A stretch of 64,000 nucleotides of DNA. It comes from Branchiostoma floridae. Its lineage: Eukaryota; Chordata; Leptocardii; Amphioxiformes; Branchiostomatidae. The notes under the pieces are model-generated. The model did no database searches. It was given only the letters and a program-made list of their open reading frames with translations, and was not told the origin of the DNA. This document shows, in pieces, positions 20,801-32,800 of this stretch (position 1 is the stretch's first letter; the number at the start of each line of letters is the position of its first letter). The stretch spans positions 21,818,701 through 21,882,700 of the forward strand of contig NC_049982.1 in NCBI RefSeq assembly GCF_000003815.2. The letters run 5' to 3'. The translations under genes and the position numbers were made by a program.

Positions 20801-22882
20801 AAATGAATGAATTTACAGTATTTCTTCATACAACCAAAACAATGCTTGCTTGCTTGATACTTGTGTATTGTACATGTACCTTGAATTTGCTCTGTAAGAA
20901 CCGACCCCCAGGCATTTATTTGTGGGAAGAACCACTGAAAGAATTTTCAACTGAATGAATGTGGCTAATATCTTGATAATGAGTGCAGACAGTCTATGTT
21001 TTAGATTGCTTACTTATCAGAGTCTTTCCATAGGCCCTTCAAGTATTACATTATGTTGCATGTATTTCCACAGGATTTGTGCGCAGGAAGGACGTGAAGT
21101 CCCTGGGGACCAGGGAGGACCCCACCCTGCTGGAAACCTTCAGTAGACTCCAGGCCCTGGCACCTGTTCTGCTGGAGGCACAGACACCTGAAGATCTCGT
21201 GCCCCTTGTGGAAATTGTAAGTACTGCAGGTCACTATAAAATAATCAATACAATGCAACACACATGACTATAGCAGGAGAAAACTACCTGTTTTGTACAG
21301 CTGTACAACAAAATAAGCTGTTTTGTACTTAAATTCTTCATGACGCATCATTCACGTTATCTATGAATCATTCAAATTCTAAATTTTCTTATCTGCCATG
21401 ATTTTTTTTTGCAGCTGGACATTGCGCACTCGGGAGAGATTCCGTCCATGGAACTGGACGCTGTTCTGTCGGGAAACCAGCGCCTGTTGCTGGCGGAGTG
21501 CGGCATCAGGGTGGCGGACAGGGAGGGTAAAGTCTGCGCCCTGTACATCACAACAAGCAGCGAGCCAGATTTCCCAAAGGCCGTGGCTAAGATTGAACAG
21601 TATGGAGAACTCCTGGAGGATATCGTAGGTCAGTTATCAGCCTGTTGTCTCATACACGTTGTAGTTAATGATACAAATTTGGTGGGTTGACGAGTCCACA
21701 CCAGTGGTAGGTAAAACAAATGTAACTCTGATCATGACCAGGAGTGAAAGCTGGGGTAGTTTCTCCATGTCTTATACATCTAATACAAGGGGCGTGCAAT
21801 AAGTAATGGTCCTGACCCACTTCCAGTTGTCTGATCTAAATGAAATTTTGTATGTGTAATAATTCATATCTCTATGGGTTATGTTGCAAAAGACAGCTCT
21901 GAACTAATTGTGGTTTCTGATTTACTGGTGTTTGAACTTAGTCAGGTGTGAAATGGACCAGGTGTGAAATGGAACCAGTTGAGTGTCGCGCAGTGATCCG
22001 GTTTTTGTATTTGAAAGGACGCACACCAAAGAAGACTTTTGATGAAATAAATGAAACTTATGGTGATGATGCCCCATCATATGACCTTGTAAAACGCTGG
22101 CATCCTGAATTCAAACGTGGCTGGAAGTCTGTGGAAACAGCTCCCAGACCTGGTCGTCCCTCTTGTGCCATTGATGAGGCATCAGTTGGAGGACCAACCT
22201 GGGGTGTCCTACAAAATCGGTGTCCAGAGCTGCATCAAACGATGGGAGAAATGCATAACTCTGGGTGATTCCTATGAAGAGAAAGACTAATAACTGTGCC
22301 AAGTTTCATTAATCTCCTGCTATGGGAAATGGGTCAGGACCATTACTAATTGCATGCCCCTCGTATATACCAGTAGTTTCTATTTTGGGGAGTTGATCTA
22401 AAGTAAAGAAACTCATATATTATATTTACACATCAATAACTACCAAATTCTCATGGTCTCAATTAGACCACTGGTAAACAAAAGTCTTAAGAAACCTTAC
22501 TGTGATATGATATTGGGGCCTGCATGCACGCTTTTACATACAGTGTAAATAGTCAGCTGAAATGCCAAGCTTGACAGTTTAAATCCAACGTTTCTGTCAT
22601 AATTAGTGCCTGAATTTAGCATAAAGCAAAGCCAGACTGCCAATATTATTGTAATACACAGCCTTGCTGAATTTCATGTAGAGCATTGATGCTATCTCCC
22701 ATGCATGCCCCATGTAACACTTAGGCTAGTATACAAACGTTTGACTACTGTTCACTTTGGATGTTACAGAAGAGGGAGAAAAAGTCTTGCCGATTCTCAA
22801 AGACGTCTTGAAGGGAATGGAGATACAGCAGCTGGCTGAAGGAGTCGACAGCATGGATGTACATCATTCTACAACTCAGTAG
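17874..22882 (+). CDS. Gasdermin-family protein (GSDME/pejvakin-like), 10 coding exons, with 5' leader
   Basis: Gasdermins hold an N-terminal pore-forming domain in check with a C-terminal domain; proteolysis of the linker releases membrane pores in pyroptosis. Coding exons are 17896-18032 (ATG 17896; exon begins at 17874), 18414-18672, 19012-19124, 19406-19490, 19610-19729, 20218-20320, 20549-20644, 21074-21216, 21415-21628 and 22770-22882 (TAG 22880), giving 460 residues. The N-terminus fits the family: an amphipathic first helix (MERFLASNFEGDY), then KYQLLTVMAEDRCVLRRW and PVGVLENY. Later LYLINDLF and PIAFGCVRVKVQEDG occupy the positions of conserved strands. Residues 285-301 form an acidic Ser/Pro linker (SESPSPPASDEEETSPD), followed by a helical C-terminal part (PTLLETFSRLQALAPVLLEA). 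DEPD at 120-123 and PASD/TSPD in the linker could be caspase-type sites. It is convergent with RNPC3, 311 bases away. Family assignment rests on pattern, not alignment; the subfamily is uncertain. Confidence 0.72.
20163..20201. repeat. Palindromic hairpin, stem CCAAGGAGGTTATAT, 9-base loop
   Basis: Perfect 15-bp inverted arms at 20163-20177 and 20187-20201, in a gasdermin intron. The stem core CAAGGAGGTT recurs at 38847 and 51282. Confidence 0.9.
20660..20820. repeat. Degenerate MITE copy ending in 'gaatttacagta'
   Basis: Contains 'actgtactacagca' and ends 'aatgaatttacagta'. It is similar in order to copies at 34803-34990 and 37783-37950. Borders are approximate. Confidence 0.4.
21786..22363 (+). 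mobile_element. Mariner-type DNA transposon, internally deleted, with intact TIRs and TA duplication
   Basis: Terminal inverted repeats of about 34 bp start CAAGGGGCGTGCAATAAGTA on the left and CGAGGGGCATGCAATTAGTA on the complement of the right end. Both continue into ATGGTCCTGACCCA and are flanked by TA (21784-21785 and 22364-22365). An open frame (about 21960-22200) encodes the transposase N-terminal helix-turn-helix region (ECRAVIRFLYLKGRTPKKTF, PSYDLVKRW, APRPGRPS). It then jumps to a C-terminal-like tail (CIKRWEKCITLGDSYEEKD), so the catalytic DDE/D core is deleted. It lies in the last gasdermin intron and is a non-autonomous relic. Confidence 0.92.
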
Positions 22883-23010
22883 AGACTTAGATCCCTTCTG
22901 ATAAGAATACAAGTTACTTACTTATAATGTATATATAGAGAGACTTTCACTCGGAGGCTTCCATGTACGTAGTAACACTACTCATACACGGTTGAAAGTT
23001 TGCAAGAAGA

Positions 23011-23016
23011 TTTAAT
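23011..23016 (-). terminator. Candidate ATTAAA polyadenylation signal of RNPC3
   Basis: TTTAAT on the plus strand reads ATTAAA on the minus strand, about 180 bases downstream of the RNPC3 stop codon. No AATAAA is visible between the two convergent stop codons on this strand. Confidence 0.35.
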
Positions 23017-23193
23017 TAATTAATCTGCCCTGATATATTGCGGAGAAAAGAAAAATGCAAATGAATTTAAGATATGTTTTATGCAGTAATGAGAGGTATA
23101 ATTTTTTACGTAAAAAATATTGCAGTGAAGTATACAGTTCATTGTACATAGAGATTTTGCTTCTACTAAGTACTGTAAAAGACAAATTGTACA

Positions 23194-26100
23194 TCAGCTC
23201 TTCTTTCCAATCTTGCCCTTGCCATGGTCCTTGCTGTCTGCTTTCTCCTTTGGTTTTGCTGACCTTGCAAATTGCTGGTAAAGAGGTTAAGGAAAATGTA
23301 TTGACCTATTCCGAAGTATTCATTAGCATACAAGCATACACATACGGTAAGTAGGAGCTTTCTCTCACTCACACATGCAATGCTAATAAATAAACAAACT
23401 GTCAAAGAAGACCACCCAAGGGACCAATATAATCTGGCACATGTGGACAGGTGGTCACTATAGACAGGATTGTTTCAATGGGAAAATTATGTAAGGAACT
23501 GCCAAGTAGTCACGTCGCCAAGTATTCCTCATGTAGAGGTGGTCACCTGTACAGGTTTCAATGTAGTGGTTTTTGCCCTTTCCCTGAAACCTAAAACAGC
23601 TAAGAATTCATCCACTCCAATAAAATAGACTATTCTAGAGAAAAGAAAACTTTACCACAGTGAACAACAAACCAGAAAGGATACCACAACAAGGGGTTTG
23701 CCGTTCAACTCAAACCCGTTGGTGTCTCGGACTGCTTTCTGCGCCACCTTCTCAGACGGAAGGCCGATGAACGCCTGGCCCTTCATCCGACCTTCTTTCA
23801 TTAACCTGATGTCAAACCTGCAAAACCAATGACAGCAAGATGTTTATTATGTGCAATGTCCAACAATATATAGATAAAAATCAGAAATAGAATGGAGACA
23901 AATATATTACTTACATTTCCTTTTCAATGTCATCGTCAAAGTTGACATATCTGCCATAGATGAATCTCAAGTCCTACAAAGTAAAATAAACTCTGTCAGA
24001 GTTGTATATAAATGCAATAAAGTTTATGTATATATATATAAGGAGAGGCTGGATAGAAAAAAGGGTAGATCAACCACATCAGCAACTTTCATTTGAATGA
24101 TAGATTACACATGTACTCTTACTAGCTGGCATGAACGTCTAGCTTGCATAACTAGAGTTAGGAGACCTCATACCTCCATGAAATATATAGAGGTTTTAGA
24201 AATTTCTTCTTTTATCTTGTCTCACTGATTATGCAAATGATCTCTCAGACCTCCAAAATAAACTATGGTGTATGTCACATTGTGTAAAAGTCTGTTCCTT
24301 TAGCAGAATCCCACTTCACAAAAGTTATTCTGCCAGACACACAAGCACTAACCTACACACAGGATCCATGTCAGAGTGAAAACTATACTCCATTGTTTAT
24401 ACAAGTGTAAATGCTCCATAACTACCTTATGGTGTGACTTTGTGGAACTCTAGTTTAAATAAACCTTTGTCATGCTGTAATTTGACTTTACCAACCTTTT
24501 CCTCTGTTTGTTTAGCAACGTTCTTGATGTAGAGACGACAGTTGGGTTCTCCTGCCGAATAGTTCTTAAAGACAGAGAGCTTCCTTATATCTGTGTAGAA
24601 AAAAACAACAACTGCAATTAACAACTTTGTATGTATGATGAAAATTAAACAAAACTGCTAATTCATGATGTAATCCTATTTTTTTTCATGGTAAATTGTG
24701 CTTCGTAGTAAACTTGTAGTAAATGCAAATGATTTTTGTTGCACTTTCTTTACAATCTGCTAGAGGGCGCCTACCATCATGAGAGAGTCTGCCCCTTCTC
24801 AGCTCCCTGCTGGAGATGAAATCTGTGCTCTCATCCTCCGGCTCCTCCTCCTCTTCTGTCTCCATGACAACGGGCGGGGGCTCAAACTTGCCAAAACCAG
24901 ACATTTCTGAAGTATCCTGATCAGCTTCTCCTGCTACTCTTTCTTCATCATCTGCCACAAGAATCATAATTCATACATTAATACTTGAATGTGTATACAC
25001 ATGAATAATGAAAACCACCACTTTGGTAAATGTGCCACAATTTCCATCATTTCAAATCATCACTGTACCTAGGGATCTCTTATTTGCTCCTTACGATAGA
25101 GACAAAAAAATGTACATATAAATACTACCAGAGGGTAGCAAACGAATATAACATCGCTACATAACTAGCCTTCACAAACACGAAATGTCTACATTATACA
25201 TATGGTTGTGAGTGAGTACCTTCTTCAACCTGTCTCTCAGCCTCGATTGCTGAGGGTAGGTTCAGCTCAATCTTCTTCACCCCCACCCCCTCAGGCTGCT
25301 CAAACACCTCCCCTGGGGCAGGGGCAGGTTGGGTGGAGGGGCGGGGCTGCACCAGGGGTGGGAGAGCCTGTAGTCTGGGTCTCTTGTGAGGTCTCCTCTT
25401 CTTTGCGGCAGGCCTTTTCACACCCTTTCCTTGTGCTTGGCCGGGGATCCTGGAGTAGGAATTGTGAATGTTAGTTTGCACTTTTTGTTAAGATTCCATT
25501 GTCACTTTACATCTCATTTATGCTCTTGAAATCCGGGTTGATACAACTTTCCATAAAGTTGCAAACATCTAGTTGAACAAACAAACAAAAGATAATGGGA
25601 TAAATAGAAAATAGAATACTCTACTTCATTCTTGAAATAAGTTTCAATCTCAAAAAAAGTGTGTTCAGGTCTCAAGAATACATGGACACACTTCATTCTT
25701 GGCTCTTACACACACATCGCTTGTGTCAATATACAAACTGAGACACATTGGCAGAAAGTTTCAAAAAAGGTATGCAATACAGCTTCAATCTTTTATAAAT
25801 TCATATGTGGGGATTACATTTTGCAGTAGGACTAGGAGTGCAATTGCCCAAATCTTTATCTCCATGGTGCATTTTGTAGTCTGGGAAGAAGCATTCCTGG
25901 GTTGTTGTCTGTTAGCACATTGTTAGGAAAAGAGGGACGGTGAAATATAACCAAAGAAGGCTGGTTCTGAGGCTGATCATGACTCAGCATCACTCACCCT
26001 GTCTGTGTTTCCTCATCGCTCTCCAGCTCAGACTCACTCTCGCTCATCTCCTCCTCAGCCAGGTTATCATCTCCCACATACTCCATCTCTGTGGCCTGTG

Positions 26101-28399
26101 GGGAACAGGGACCGCTCATGGCTCAACATACCGTGTAAAGGCCTAGTGGATAGAGCACTTGCCTTGTTTTTGAAAGGCCTGGTTAGGGATTCAAACACTG
26201 CTGGGCCATATGGAAGCCTTCAAAAATTAACTATTGGCTTAATAGAGGTGCAGATGATCATACAACTATATCAGATAGGAGTTCCATTCAACACTAAAAT
26301 TAACAAGTTTACTTTTGATTTCCTAATTTAGTAAAGCTGACATATTCCAAAATTTATTTATAAACATGTCTGATTTCATACAATGCATGAAATCTATAAC
26401 CTAAAACTGCATAATTAACATAACTTACCAGCGGTGGATGTTGAGTAAGAGGTCCAAAAGGGGCAGGTAGGTTCATCTTATTCATCAAATGTAGAACCTG
26501 GACAGGAATGAAATGAAGAAGAAATATTTCATAGCTACTTATCAACCTTTTATCTATCATTCTATCTATTATTTACTATAGAGGTATTGATTTCAGCCAA
26601 GGGTTTTGTCCCTTACATTGTATGATCCTAGTACAATTGCAAACTGTGGATCTTCTTGGGTGAAAATGTTGTACAAATTTCAGCCGTCCTGTTTCAAAAA
26701 AGGCTGTTTTAGATGCTTTTCAGTGGTGGATTCAGTCTCAGTCTGTATGTAAATTCTGTGACATTAAGATTGTACCACAGCCAAATATGATAGCTCCCTA
26801 AGGAAAAAAATTTTGTTTGGTCTAGAATGTTGGAAAACAAGGCAGTTACGTTTGTGTGATGATGCTACAGTAGGCACTGACCTGGACATAGAGTTTGGGC
26901 ACAGCAGCCAGGGTGTTGGCAATGTTGTTAAGGATGGAGGCTGTGGGAGGGGGGTACAGGTAATGCAGTCTGGGGTTCATCACATACTGCAGTCTGAAAA
27001 AAAAGAAAGACTGGAGGATATCTGACCAACCCTAACATAACCTTTCTTATTACATGTACAATCATACTTTCCCATTATTGCCGACCAACAAAAAAGAATT
27101 CCACTAATAAAATTAAGCAACCCGCATATCAAGTAAATTTGTCTTCCACTGCTTTAAAATAGGAAGTCTCATCTAACAAACTGCTTTGATGTCTATACAT
27201 GTAGTTATCATTAGACATTATGTGTATTATCTTTTTGCCTTGGTCATCTTTAAATAATTTTCTATTCTTTTACTCACCCAAGAGAGGAAGCAATTGCTGT
27301 TTGGGGAAGTGTTCCTCTTTGGTTGCTTTCTGCTGGTTTCTTGTCATCTGTGCTATCTGCAGATTTCTTGTCTTTCTCTTCCTTGATTATTGTCTCTTCA
27401 TTGTCCTACATTGTCCATCAACAACAATAAAGCATTTAAGTGATAAAAATTCACTGGTAAAGATAAACTAAGACATCACAGGATCACTCTGATTGGATAA
27501 AAGTTATGTGATCATCACCTAGCATTGATCTTATTGGATGACAGTCATGTGATCACCAACTTTACATACCTGATCTGATTGGACAACGGTCATGTGTTTC
27601 TTGTGCTGTTTCTTGGCAAACTCCACTACAAGTCTTCTGCCAAGTACTTCCAACTGGTGCAACCTTGTCAGAGCCTGGTGCAGAAATGGACAAAAGTGGT
27701 GTTTAGTATATTAGTCAAAGCTATTAGTATTATTTGATTTCAAACCAAGTCAATTATTTCAGAAGTTGGTATGCTGTTCTTGTTCTGTTTAACTGTTTCA
27801 TAGTATGATAGTGTTTGAAAATGAAAACAGGAATGTTCCTGCTCAGTACAGCACAGACTTATTTGCACATATTGAGCTTCAAAACACAAACCTTTTCAGC
27901 TGTTTGGTGGCCAGTGAATGTTGCAAAGGCAGTGTGTTTCTGTAGAGAAATTGTAAGACACGATAAACCCCAAGAGACATTGTACTATGAATATCTGAAC
28001 AGAAGATATCAATTTCTGAATTAAAGTATTATGAGGATTTGGAAGAATTTGAAACTTGACCGTCAGTCAATACTGTAAAACTTGAAATCTTTGGGGCAGT
28101 TTGTGGTGCCTCCCCACTGCAAAATCACGACACAGTGAGTATGTGTTTTTGTGCTAGCATCAGTATTGTTTCAACCTCAAACTTAAAACACTTTAAAAAA
28201 TCTCCTTTCCTCTCCTTCTGTTAAATCAAAGAAATGTACAGCAGTTTTGTAAACTCACCATCCTGCCCTTGTCTGACATACACTTGACACTCTCAGCACC
28301 AAAGTGTTTCAGTAGATCCTCCCTGTCTGCAGGACTCAGCTCGGCAGGTAGGTGGCGCACTATTAGGGTGTTGGACGTTTCCTCATTATCCGGCCCCAT
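23194..28399 (-). CDS. RNPC3: U11/U12 small nuclear ribonucleoprotein 65 kDa protein, complete, 13 coding exons
   Basis: Core protein of the U11/U12 di-snRNP of the minor spliceosome. In the family the N-terminal part contacts U11-59K and the C-terminal RRM binds U12 snRNA. Coding exons in transcription order are 28259-28399 (ATG 28399), 27892-27939, 27570-27674, 27278-27405, 26882-26993, 26429-26497, 25998-26095, 25220-25449, 24775-24951, 24496-24590, 23915-23973, 23685-23817 and 23194-23274 (TGA), giving 491 residues in phase. RRM1 is at about residues 10-85 (TLIVRHLP, KHTAFATF). The middle is Pro-, acidic- and Lys-rich with VLHLMNKMNLPAPFGPL. RRM2 is at about 383-468 (RLYIKNVAKQTEEK, FDIRLMKEGRMKGQAFIGLP). 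A basic tail ends GKIGKKS. The last intron is U12-type. A leader acceptor at 28415-28417 suggests a non-coding first exon. Head-to-head with SH3PXD2. Confidence 0.96.
23275..23684 (-). other. U12-type (minor spliceosome) intron in RNPC3
   Basis: The 5' splice site reads GTATCCTTT immediately after exon 23685-23817, matching the U12-type consensus RTATCCTTT. The 3' end contains TTCCTTAAC (plus-strand 23286-23294), an exact minor-spliceosome branch-site consensus. The branch adenosine is about 12 bases from the terminal AG, and there is no clear polypyrimidine tract. It interrupts RRM2 between GKPLVV and QFARSA in phase 0. Confidence 0.93.
23385..23390 (+). terminator. Candidate AATAAA polyadenylation signal for the gasdermin gene
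   Basis: The first AATAAA on the plus strand after the gasdermin stop codon (about 500 bases on). Use of it would make the gasdermin 3' UTR antisense to the last RNPC3 exon and to part of the U12-type intron. Confidence 0.35.
28060..28200. repeat. Degenerate MITE copy in RNPC3 intron 1
   Basis: The run 'aatactgtaaaacttgaaat ... gtttcaacctcaaacttaaa' has the same order of short blocks as 34803-34990 and 37783-37950. Borders are approximate. Confidence 0.4.
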
Positions 28400-28414
28400 G
28401 CTGACGATACCACA

Positions 28415-29804
28415 CTAGAGAAAGAATATAGAATACCAATATTACACGTGTATCATATCCATATACTAAAATATTTGCCCTACATTGCTCTGGGCAGTCT
28501 GGCTTACCGTATTACTGTAAATGCATTTAATTTCGTGGTAGCCGGGAAAGGGACTTTTTGCGGCGGTTTTAATTTCGCGGTAACACCATAGACTGCATTC
28601 TAATACCATAATAGAAAAATTTTCGAGGTGGTTTTAAGTTTGCGGTGAAGTGGTCACCACGAAAACCGCGAACATTAATCCACTGCGAACACGTCTGCAT
28701 TTATGTATGTAAAGAGTCTGCATGGTTATCACAACAAATACCTGCAATTGAATTTTAACATACTCTGAAAGAGTAATTATGTAAATATGTACACAGGATC
28801 AATCAAAACAAGGCAACAAAAACAAAAGACTAATAGAAGAAAACAAGCAATTTGGAGACTAGAAACCCTACCGCAAGGCCCTGAAGAGATATGAAAAAAT
28901 GAAAGCTAGATGTCGCAAAGGGGAGGTTCAGAGACTATGTCATAGTATGTGCAACAAAATATGTGCTTGTAGTAAAGATGCAACCAAGGAGCTTTTATAA
29001 ATCTTGATAACATGTGGGGAGGGGGGCATAATATTTGCTCCAACAAGATGACAAACAAGCGCCCGATCACTTCTCATCCTAATGACGCTGCTATATACTG
29101 CAAAAGGATTTGTTTTTTACACGTATGATACGACTGCAGGATGCAGATACAGTACCTCAATAGCGCATATGACGACGAAAATAGACGACAGACGATCAAC
29201 TGGACATGGAGGCCGCCATTTTCCACCACTAGTTGGGTTTTTAGCGCCCCCTGTTGACTTTCATAAGCTTTGCACGCCCAAAAGTTTTATAGCCTGTAAC
29301 TGTAACTGATAAAAGCTCCTTGGGAAGACTGGACTGATCACCAAATGATGCTCAGATAAGTCTGACATCTGGTTAATGATGTTGACATGAGTAAACGCCG
29401 CCCCAGGACGGCCTAACCTGTTCCATGTGTGATTCACAATCTGTTTATTTTATGAATGTCACATTGACTTCCGGTTTTCACAGTTTTCTCCGCCTACTAA
29501 AAGATATGACCGCATTGATACGTAAAATGATACAAATTTACGAAACGCATTCATCAGATTACGACAGAATCATAAATATTTTCATACTGATATAATTATT
29601 CTGTAATGAAAAGCTAAGTTTTAATACTATTTGGCCAAGAGAGGACGACAGATAATGTTTTTACAGACGTAAAGTTGTTTGGGAGCGCAGGCAAACCGGA
29701 AGTGTAATGTCATTTAGGCCGAGTCAAAACACAGACCAGATTTCTGCACACCGGAGCAGAGGGATCTATCAAATATCAGATGTTTTAGACAGGCCAGGGC
29801 CGCG
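28415..29804. other. Divergent intergenic/promoter region between RNPC3 and SH3PXD2
   Basis: The two start codons face away from each other across 1.4 kb. The RNPC3 side carries a MITE (28511-28710). The middle (28.8-29.1 kb) shows no conserved coding sequence. The SH3PXD2 side (about 29.4-29.8 kb) should hold its promoter and leader. No TATA box is obvious next to either gene. Confidence 0.6.
28511..28710. repeat. MITE with 'attactgtaaatgcattt' terminus, best copy of its family
   Basis: The left end 'actgtaaatgca' is imperfectly complementary to the right end 'tgcatttatgt'. Inside are alternating 'tttcgcggt/tttgcggtgaag' blocks and 'accgcgaac', giving fold-back symmetry. Related fragments lie at 5655-5830. 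No transposase is encoded. Confidence 0.65.
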
Positions 29805-32800
29805 ATGCCGCACAGAACGATCTTAGAGGTGAAGGTGGTGGACGTGGAGAAGAGGAGGGTCCCCACCAAGCATTACGTGAGTCCCGCGTTTCCTTTTTCT
29901 AAGACATCTCAGTTATTCGGGAGTTGTGGATGTTTGACTATGGCAGCCGGCATGTTCCTGCTATGTTGACTTTGTGTAGTGCTGGGTCGTCTGGCTTCGG
30001 CTGTGGTTGTTACACGCGCCCTGCCCTTTTCCTATAGAACATCTCTCTACATGGATTATAAAGCAGATCTGCATTCTAATATCCCAGTTCTTAGCCAAAT
30101 CAGCTTGTATTGTAGCTTACCAGGCAAACAGCAGAATTATGTATCAAAATGTGATCTATGTCGATCTGGCTTTATGAATTATTGATGCATTTTTTCCTGG
30201 ACCCACTGATATCCTAGTACAAATTGATTATACAGTTTTCCTGCATTTATTTATCACAGGTTTCCTCACTTTGTTTGTAGGCATGAGTTACATAATTTTA
30301 CTCAAACACTGCACACATAAAGCGAGAGAACATGCACAGCCAGTGGAATTTGTGTACACAGATGAAAACCTTCCGTGTCTGCCCTGTCCCAACCCTAGTC
30401 CATCCTCCCACAGACTTCCTCCTGTGGTTTCTGCATCCCTGCTAGCAGAACAGACGCCTGCTTTCATCTTGCCTAGTAATGTGGTGAAGAATTTTCCGTC
30501 TACAAAACTTGCTGTCTGCTTCTGTTATTCCTCAAACATCCATGTTTAGGATGATTCACTTCATGACATCCTGTTACAACTCATGATATGTCCAAAAAAG
30601 TACTTTTAAGTTTTTAAGAAGGTTGACGCTTGATTTTGATTTTATGGGGGCAATTATCATAAGTATTTGTTTTGAAATATTGTAGAATGGAATAACATTG
30701 TATCTTTTGGAATAGTTATGAATCTCCTTAAACTATGGTTGACTTAACTATGCTTTACAAATTAGAATTATTTCCAAACCTCTCCCCCAGAAAAAAATGA
30801 AATGAGCCATTTCAATATTTTTTTTCTCCCTCTTGGATTCTTTTTTCACAGTTTTATTGTAAACTTGGGTTCAAGGCTGCCTTGATGTCAACTGCCATTC
30901 AAGCTATTCCCCATGTCTGACTGACAAGGTTGAATGCTTACTTACACCCAGGGGTCCAGAATCAGAAATGTGGACATTTTCTGTGAGACCTTGTAAAAGC
31001 AGTGGCATTGAAGCTAAAGCAGCGTGTGGCCTTGCAAACCTTGCGCCGTTCGTGACCCGTTGCTGACTGCTGCTTTGCTGCGTGATGAATTGATTGGATG
31101 ATTGCGTTGATTTCAGGTGTATGTAATCCACGTGTCCTGGGCCGACGGTTCCAACTCTGTTATCTATAGAAGATACAGCAAGTTCTTCGACTTTCAGGTG
31201 AGCAAAATATATTTTCAATCTTCTTAGATATAATATCCCTGACAGGGAAAACACTGGTGCGTATCTTTTATTTATTCTTCTGCCACTAGAACAATCAGAA
31301 CATTAAACTGTGTCAGCAAATTAGTCAAAATGGTCCAAAAAAACAAGTAGACGTAGGTTTTCTTTTTTACTCGTACACTAATGATATAAAGTAGTATTAT
31401 GTACAAGAAGCTTGACCAAAGGGTACAGGGAGAACATTCTGCATTTGGGCCTTTCTAGTTGTCTACAATATTGCCATTCTGTTCCAGCTCTTAGACATTA
31501 TATCAAAGATCTCTGTCTCCATGTTATAACTAATTGGAATGGAAGACAAGCCTCTTCTTTGATAAGGGCTGCAACTTCTATTAGAAATCCTAGATTTTCA
31601 TATTAGAATTTGCACTAAATTAAAGACATTACCGGTATCATAAGACTTCAGCTATAAAATATCCTCGACTGGTTGTAGTTTTAATTTGCTGTCACATATA
31701 ACAAATAGAAGCAATCAATGAATTCTGATTCTGTCTGTCTTTTTTTGGCAAATAGTTTATTTTAATCAGTGTTGAAATGTTCCAACTTTATTTTGGGCTT
31801 TGTTGCAAATACAGCAGTGGCTTATCATTAGAGCCTATAGAGTATATAGACTGTCATCTTTCTTTAAAGTGCTTAAGGCCACTTGTATTGAGTAAACAAA
31901 AAGAAACTCAAAACATACAAGAATTTTTATCAGCAAACCCTGTCTATTAATAATACTCTACAGTATATGTAGTACATTTTGTATATCTAGAGTTACGATC
32001 TTTTCAACTTTACAACATCTCCCTGCTTGTAACAGTGATTACCCTCTTTCATGTAAGATTATACAGACATAAATGTAACACATGTGGAAGTCTTTGCCCT
32101 TGATTATTCCAGTCCTTTTGATCTTCCCTCCCGATACTGATCTAGCAGACACAACTAAGACCCAAAAGTGCTTTCTGATCTGATAAAGCCTTTAGCCAGT
32201 TCAGGAAAAGGAAAACAACTGCAAGTAATCAGATACCTCCAAGTTTACTTAGATCTTGACGTTATCAGTTTTCCTCTTAGCCCTTGATTGCCTAGTTATA
32301 TGCGTGTACTCTAGACTTACATGTGCCCTTGTAAAAGGATTTTGTGTATATCTTTGCCATAAATTGGTTGTCCCTAAAATGGAGGTATGTTTTGAGTAGA
32401 AGTTTACACTGTAACAGTATCATCATGAGAGATTTGGTAGCACAAGCCTCTGGGTATGGAGAGAACAAAGAGAGTATTGAAGTCTAGGGATTATTTAGGC
32501 TTCCTCCAAAATAGGTAAAATGTTATTGTGAGGAAGAACTGGTGAAAGATGCTAAACATGAACTGTTCCGTGATTTGTTTGAAACCCTAGTATGCTCACT
32601 CAAGTGAACATTGTTGTGTATTGTATATATGTACATCCTCAGACTCAAGATCAGGTGTCTGTTCAACAAATAAAGGTAGATGTTTAGTCTCCTGAAAACC
32701 CTTAATTTTAGGAGATTTTTAAAGGCCATTTTAACTAACTGTACTTCTGAGTTGTAAAAGTGGCACTAAAACGTTTATTCAATCTTTTATGTCAAATGTT

